This document shows, piece by piece, positions 62,885-64,000 of a stretch of DNA of 64,000 nt (positions are counted from its first letter, which is position 1; each line of letters starts with the position of its first letter). Both the position numbers and the translations under genes were made by a program. Source of the DNA: Porticoccus hydrocarbonoclasticus MCTG13d (lineage in GTDB: Bacteria > Pseudomonadota > Gammaproteobacteria > Pseudomonadales > Porticoccaceae); assembly GCF_000744735.1 (NCBI RefSeq), contig NZ_JQMM01000001.1, positions 1,488,001 to 1,552,000 on the forward strand, written 5' to 3'. The notes below the pieces were generated by a model. The model saw nothing but the letters and a program-made list of their open reading frames with translations. It was not told where the DNA came from and did not search any database.

Positions 62885-64000
62885 ATGAGTCCAGGAATCG
62901 TCAGTGTGGCCTACGTAGTGGCCAGTATATTATTCATTCTCAGCCTCGGTGGTTTGAGTCATCAGGAGTCTGCTCGCCGTGGTAACTACTATGGTGTCGC
63001 CGGGATTCTGATTGCCGTTGGCGTTACCATAGCCAATGTCGGCACGGGCGATATGGTCGCAATTCTGGTTGCGATCGTGCTCGGCAGCATTATTGGTATT
63101 TTTCTCGCCAACCGGGTCGAAATGACCCAGATGCCGCAATTGGTAGCCCTGCTGCACAGCTTTGTCGGTCTGGCTGCCGTGCTGGTGGGCTTCTCCGGTT
63201 ACATCGAACCATTGATCGTGACCCACGGTGCGGAGCACACCATCAAGCTGGTCGAGATATTCCTCGGTATTTTCATCGGTGCGGTAACCTTTACCGGATC
63301 GCTGATCGCCTGCGGCAAGCTGGATGGCCGTGTATCCAGCAAAGCATTGACCCTGCCGGGTCGTCACCTGATGAATCTGGTGGCACTGGCCATTACCGTG
63401 GCACTGGGGATCATGTTTGTCGGTGCCGACAGTCACTGGGCCGGATTGCTGGCACTGATCATCATGACCATCATCGCCAGTGTGCTGGGTGTCCACCTGA
63501 TTATGGCTATCGGCGGTGCCGACATGCCGGTGGTAGTTTCCATGCTCAATAGCTACTCGGGTTGGGCTGCCGCCTCAATCGGTTTCATGCTGGGCAACGA
63601 CCTGTTGATTGTAACCGGCGCACTCGTGGGTAGCAGTGGTGCCATCCTCAGTTACATTATGTGTCGCGCCATGAATCGCTCCTTTATCAGTGTGATTCTC
63701 GGTGGCTTTGGCCAAACGACCAGTAGCAGCAGTGCGTTGACGGGTGATGAAAGTGTTCAGGAAACCTCCGTCGATGAGCTCGCAGAGGAATTGTTGTCTT
63801 CGGATTCGGTAATTATCGTGCCCGGCTACGGCATGGCAGTGGCCCAGGCGCAGAATGCGGTGGGCGAGATTACGAGGCTGTTGCGTGAGAAGGGCACTAC
63901 TGTGCGGTTTGGTATTCATCCGGTGGCGGGTCGATTGCCGGGACACATGAATGTGTTGCTGGCAGAGGCCCACGTTCCCTATGACATCGTGCTGGAAATG
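62885..64000 (+). CDS. pntB: NAD(P)+ transhydrogenase subunit beta PntB (partial, runs off the window)
   Basis: The first 372 codons are present. The N-terminal part has eight to nine TM helices ([60 protein letters not shown]); the NADP(H)-binding domain III begins near residue 300 with [20 protein letters not shown] and [20 protein letters not shown], and the sequence stops inside it at DIVLEM. It forms the membrane proton channel and the NADPH site with PntA. AAGGAGG precedes the ATG. Confidence 0.97.
   Translation, partial: MSPGIVSVAYVVASILFILSLGGLSHQESARRGNYYGVAGILIAVGVTIANVGTGDMVAILVAIVLGSIIGIFLANRVEMTQMPQLVALLHSFVGLAAVLVGFSGYIEPLIVTHGAEHTIKLVEIFLGIFIGAVTFTGSLIACGKLDGRVSSKALTLPGRHLMNLVALAITVALGIMFVGADSHWAGLLALIIMTIIASVLGVHLIMAIGGADMPVVVSMLNSYSGWAAASIGFMLGNDLLIVTGALVGSSGAILSYIMCRAMNRSFISVILGGFGQTTSSSSALTGDESVQETSVDELAEELLSSDSVIIVPGYGMAVAQAQNAVGEITRLLREKGTTVRFGIHPVAGRLPGHMNVLLAEAHVPYDIVLEM

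Overview
The window reads as one stretch of chromosome from a Gram-negative, respiring gammaproteobacterium. The evidence is the ubiE-ubiJ-ubiB / hisI-hisE / tatA-tatB-tatC block, hslV-hslU with a DUF971 gene, priA next to rpmE, a TonB-dependent receptor, pntA-pntB, arfB and an Anr/FNR-type box. The gene set suggests a marine or aquatic lineage near Cellvibrionales/Pseudomonadales, but that is inference and no marker was compared. I see no insertion sequence, prophage, CRISPR array, tRNA or rRNA. Genes are densely packed, with many ATGA/TGATG/TAATG overlaps.

Layout. 0-3.6 kb: the tail of a GGDEF protein, yajQ, a repeat-TM MscS-like protein and arfB. 3.7-9.4 kb: a copper block, with a CopL-like peptide, multicopper oxidase CopA and outer-membrane CopB on +, facing a YHS-type Cu+ P-type ATPase and a small helical ferritin-like protein on -. 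9.5-18.3 kb: acetyl-unit metabolism, with phosphoketolase and acetate kinase on -, then a cNMP/CBS/DUF294 protein plus a DEDDh exonuclease and acetyl-CoA synthetase on +. 18.4-23.7 kb: ogt, ppa, an OmpA-like lipoprotein, a CSS-EAL c-di-GMP phosphodiesterase, and hemN behind an almost ideal class II Anr/FNR promoter.

23.7-27.7 kb is a thiamine uptake operon under a clear TPP riboswitch: TonB receptor, YkoF-like thiamine-binding protein, PnuT-type permease and a thiamine kinase-like enzyme. Facing it, 27.7-32.6 kb is the most unusual part: a five-gene operon encoding a NirB-like FAD/[2Fe-2S] NAD(P)H dehydrogenase fused to a membrane cytochrome-b-like domain, an approximately 11-heme membrane-anchored cytochrome c, a Tll0287/DUF3365 heme protein, a cytochrome c lipoprotein and a single-domain globin. 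I infer a transmembrane chain from cytosolic NAD(P)H to periplasmic hemes, perhaps for N-oxide or oxygen-stress chemistry.

32.9-38.0 kb: the Tat, HisIE and ubiquinone genes. 38.2-45.7 kb: an OlsF-like bifunctional acyltransferase, a GGDEF cyclase with an intact I-site, a P-type II cation ATPase, a CoA-transferase and a DUF3047 protein. 45.9-50.0 kb: a small zinc-ribbon membrane protein, DUF971, hslU, hslV, a Rieske protein and htpX. 50.3-55.8 kb: a LEA-type lipoprotein, a YiiX-like hydrolase, mscS, an M15 peptidase, cysE, dgkA, an unknown repeat-bearing protein and smrA. 55.9-64 kb: a SPOR protein, priA, rpmE, a thermonuclease interrupted by an in-frame TAA, a DUF4197 protein, pntA and the start of pntB, which runs off the window.

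All family names come from reading motifs by eye. No database search was possible, and start codons were chosen from visible Shine-Dalgarno sequences and family N-termini.
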